A stretch of 47,785 nucleotides of DNA from Lysobacterales bacterium (GTDB lineage: Bacteria; Pseudomonadota; Gammaproteobacteria; Xanthomonadales; Marinicellaceae): the NCBI GenBank assembly GCA_020442635.1, contig JAGRJR010000008.1, positions 1-47,785 of the forward strand, given 5' to 3'. The notes beneath the pieces were generated by a model that ran no database searches, was not told the origin of the DNA, and saw only the letters and a list, made by a program, of their open reading frames with translations. Of this stretch, positions 46,559 through 47,785 are shown piece after piece; position 1 is the first letter of the stretch; every line of letters begins with the position of its first letter. The position numbers and the translations under genes were made by a program.

Positions 46559-47785
46559 TTACCGTTGCATAAAATAGGGCGAAGCCAAAATCAAACTGAC
46601 CATACCCCGTAACCTATCATGCCAGCGATACGGCCAACTGTTTTCTTCCAAATCCGAATAAGGAATTGTTAAAGATCTTTGCCACGGTGGATATGAGCCA
46701 TTGGAAGGCTGTTGAACAAGAAATGGAATAATGGCTTCAAATACTGGATCGCCTATCCAACCACCAGTTGGTGAGTAATCAAAAATTTTACTCATCCAGA
46801 AGTCCAACATATTTTCTGGCGTTAACTGGTTTTGTATGCCTTGAAAATGTTCCAATGTACGAACCCTGATTGGTAACAAATAATTACCGGAGTTACTTCT
46901 ATCTGCTAACCAATCAACAGTTTTCCAGGTCTGAATCAGCGCAGTAGAACTCATCCAATAAGATGACTCAACGGGATAGCCATCGGGTGCTTGCCACTCA
47001 AAGGGAAAATGGCCAGTATCATCCATGCGATATTCAAAGCTGTTGCTGTCATCATCATCGGGTTTAATAGTGAAGTCTGCCTCGCAAGCCCGCATGGCAG
47101 AAACCACAGTATCAAAAGGCCTTTTTAATTTACTTTGCCAATAAGCAGGGTCTGCAAAATCCACATGATTGAACAATGCTTTGAACACCAGTTCCAATTG
47201 ATTGGCTTGATAGCGGTTGTCATAAAACACTGTTGACACATCATCAATCACCGTTTGTGGTGGCTCATCAGTAATAAAAAATCGAGCCAATTTACCAGCA
47301 ATGTGCTTGGCGGTTCCTGGATGATAAGCCAATAACTCAATCAAGTCATAACCATCTTGAACCTGCTGATTGGCTGGAATATTATTCCAGCCACCAGTCA
47401 GTACAGCTTTTGAAAAACGGTCATGACGATCATCGTCATAATAAAACTCCCCGGTATCTCCCAAACTGCTAGCATCATTGACTCTCCAACCAGTGAGACA
47501 GCGGGTGGCTTCATAGACATCATCATCCACGTAAAACTCTTGAATCATACCATTAGCCGGCCACGGAGCACCTACCTCACTCACTTGAATCAATGGAACA
47601 TCAGCAGGCTCTGCCAGACCATAATAATTTTCCACACCTAAAGTATGCAACTCAAATAATTCTCGGGCATAATTTTCATTGGGTTCTGAGTCAGAATTAT
47701 TGTAATTATCAAGGTAATACAACATCGCCGGATGTTGCGCTGTAGCTAACAGAAAATCTTTGAAATTTCCCAACATATGAGTGCG
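46559..47785 (-). CDS. DUF1800 protein, C-terminal part (5' truncated at window edge)
   Basis: At least 408 residues of a DUF1800 family protein, the usual operon partner of DUF1501. Typical blocks: LLATAQHPAMLYYLDN, ENYARELFELHTLGVENYYG, CLTGWRVND, YDLIELLAYHPGTAKHIAGKLARFFI and WQSKLKRPFDTVVSAMRA, ending in GMVSLILASPYFMQR. The frame stays open to the last base of the window before the internal ATG at 47776, so the real start is outside. Function unknown; probably exported or periplasmic with its partner. Confidence 0.9.
   Translation of the reverse strand, partial: RTHMLGNFKDFLLATAQHPAMLYYLDNYNNSDSEPNENYARELFELHTLGVENYYGLAEPADVPLIQVSEVGAPWPANGMIQEFYVDDDVYEATRCLTGWRVNDASSLGDTGEFYYDDDRHDRFSKAVLTGGWNNIPANQQVQDGYDLIELLAYHPGTAKHIAGKLARFFITDEPPQTVIDDVSTVFYDNRYQANQLELVFKALFNHVDFADPAYWQSKLKRPFDTVVSAMRACEADFTIKPDDDDSNSFEYRMDDTGHFPFEWQAPDGYPVESSYWMSSTALIQTWKTVDWLADRSNSGNYLLPIRVRTLEHFQGIQNQLTPENMLDFWMSKIFDYSPTGGWIGDPVFEAIIPFLVQQPSNGSYPPWQRSLTIPYSDLEENSWPYRWHDRLRGMVSLILASPYFMQR

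Overview
The window reads as compact chromosome of an AT-rich (roughly 40% GC by eye), Gram-negative gammaproteobacterium. Supporting markers are an outer-membrane Slp lipoprotein, KdkA with an OpsX/WaaC-type heptosyltransferase, YcgL, CorC, FadD, TadA and an adjacent guaB-guaA pair. The large secreted S8 protease with C-terminal repeats and the DUF1501/DUF1800 pair would fit a marine, protein-degrading organism such as Marinicella. That genus guess is inference only. I see no rRNA, tRNA, CRISPR array, phage or transposase gene. Most of the window is ordinary core genome.

Layout, left to right. 1-2.2 kb: 3' end of aconitase acnA, a hairpin terminator and a DUF1207-type envelope protein. 2.2-6.5 kb (minus): recQ, then a membrane diguanylate cyclase. 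6.7-8.5 kb: a small membrane protein, an Slp lipoprotein and, divergent to kdkA, a heptosyltransferase. 8.5-13.2 kb (plus): kdkA-moaA-moaC-moaD-moaE-uvrC, tightly packed. 13.2-15.2 kb (minus): S41 peptidase and a TonB-like protein. 15.7-18.7 kb (minus): cystathionine beta-synthase, cystathionine gamma-lyase (reverse transsulfuration), an unlisted 49-aa four-cysteine protein, and ycgL. 18.9-20.3 kb (minus): a DUF4398 protein overlapping an OmpA-domain coiled-coil protein. 20.4-21.7 kb (plus): lytic transglycosylase and CPBP protease. 21.7-25.3 kb (minus): guaB, guaA, tadA. 25.4-27.8 kb (plus): xseA, a small anchored protein, a YigZ/IMPACT protein. 27.8-32 kb (minus): an SPFH protein with a zinc-ribbon partner, then corC overlapping a DUF4105 (Lnb-like) gene. 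32-37 kb: a GNAT acetyltransferase and a 1388-aa S8 protease. 37-41 kb (minus): an SLC13/TrkA-C transporter and a GCS2-CBS fusion. 41.2-45.2 kb (plus): fadD, tdh, kbl. 45.2 kb to the end (minus): DUF1501 and a truncated DUF1800 gene.

The most notable non-genic signal is a family of three ~230-bp intergenic repeats (15358-15592, 18710-18942, 32564-32794) that share an ordered series of motifs and, in two copies, recognisable terminal inverted repeats. They look like a MITE or a structured-RNA repeat. One copy runs open into the cystathionine beta-synthase gene and would give a false N-terminal extension. The most notable gene-context signal is a DUF4105/Lnb-like protein in the slot after corC where lnt normally sits, suggesting a possible substitution of the lipoprotein N-acylation enzyme. 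Other points are the GCS2-CBS fusion beside a transporter, the SPFH/GYF_2 plus zinc-ribbon pair, and the small four-cysteine protein beside ycgL.
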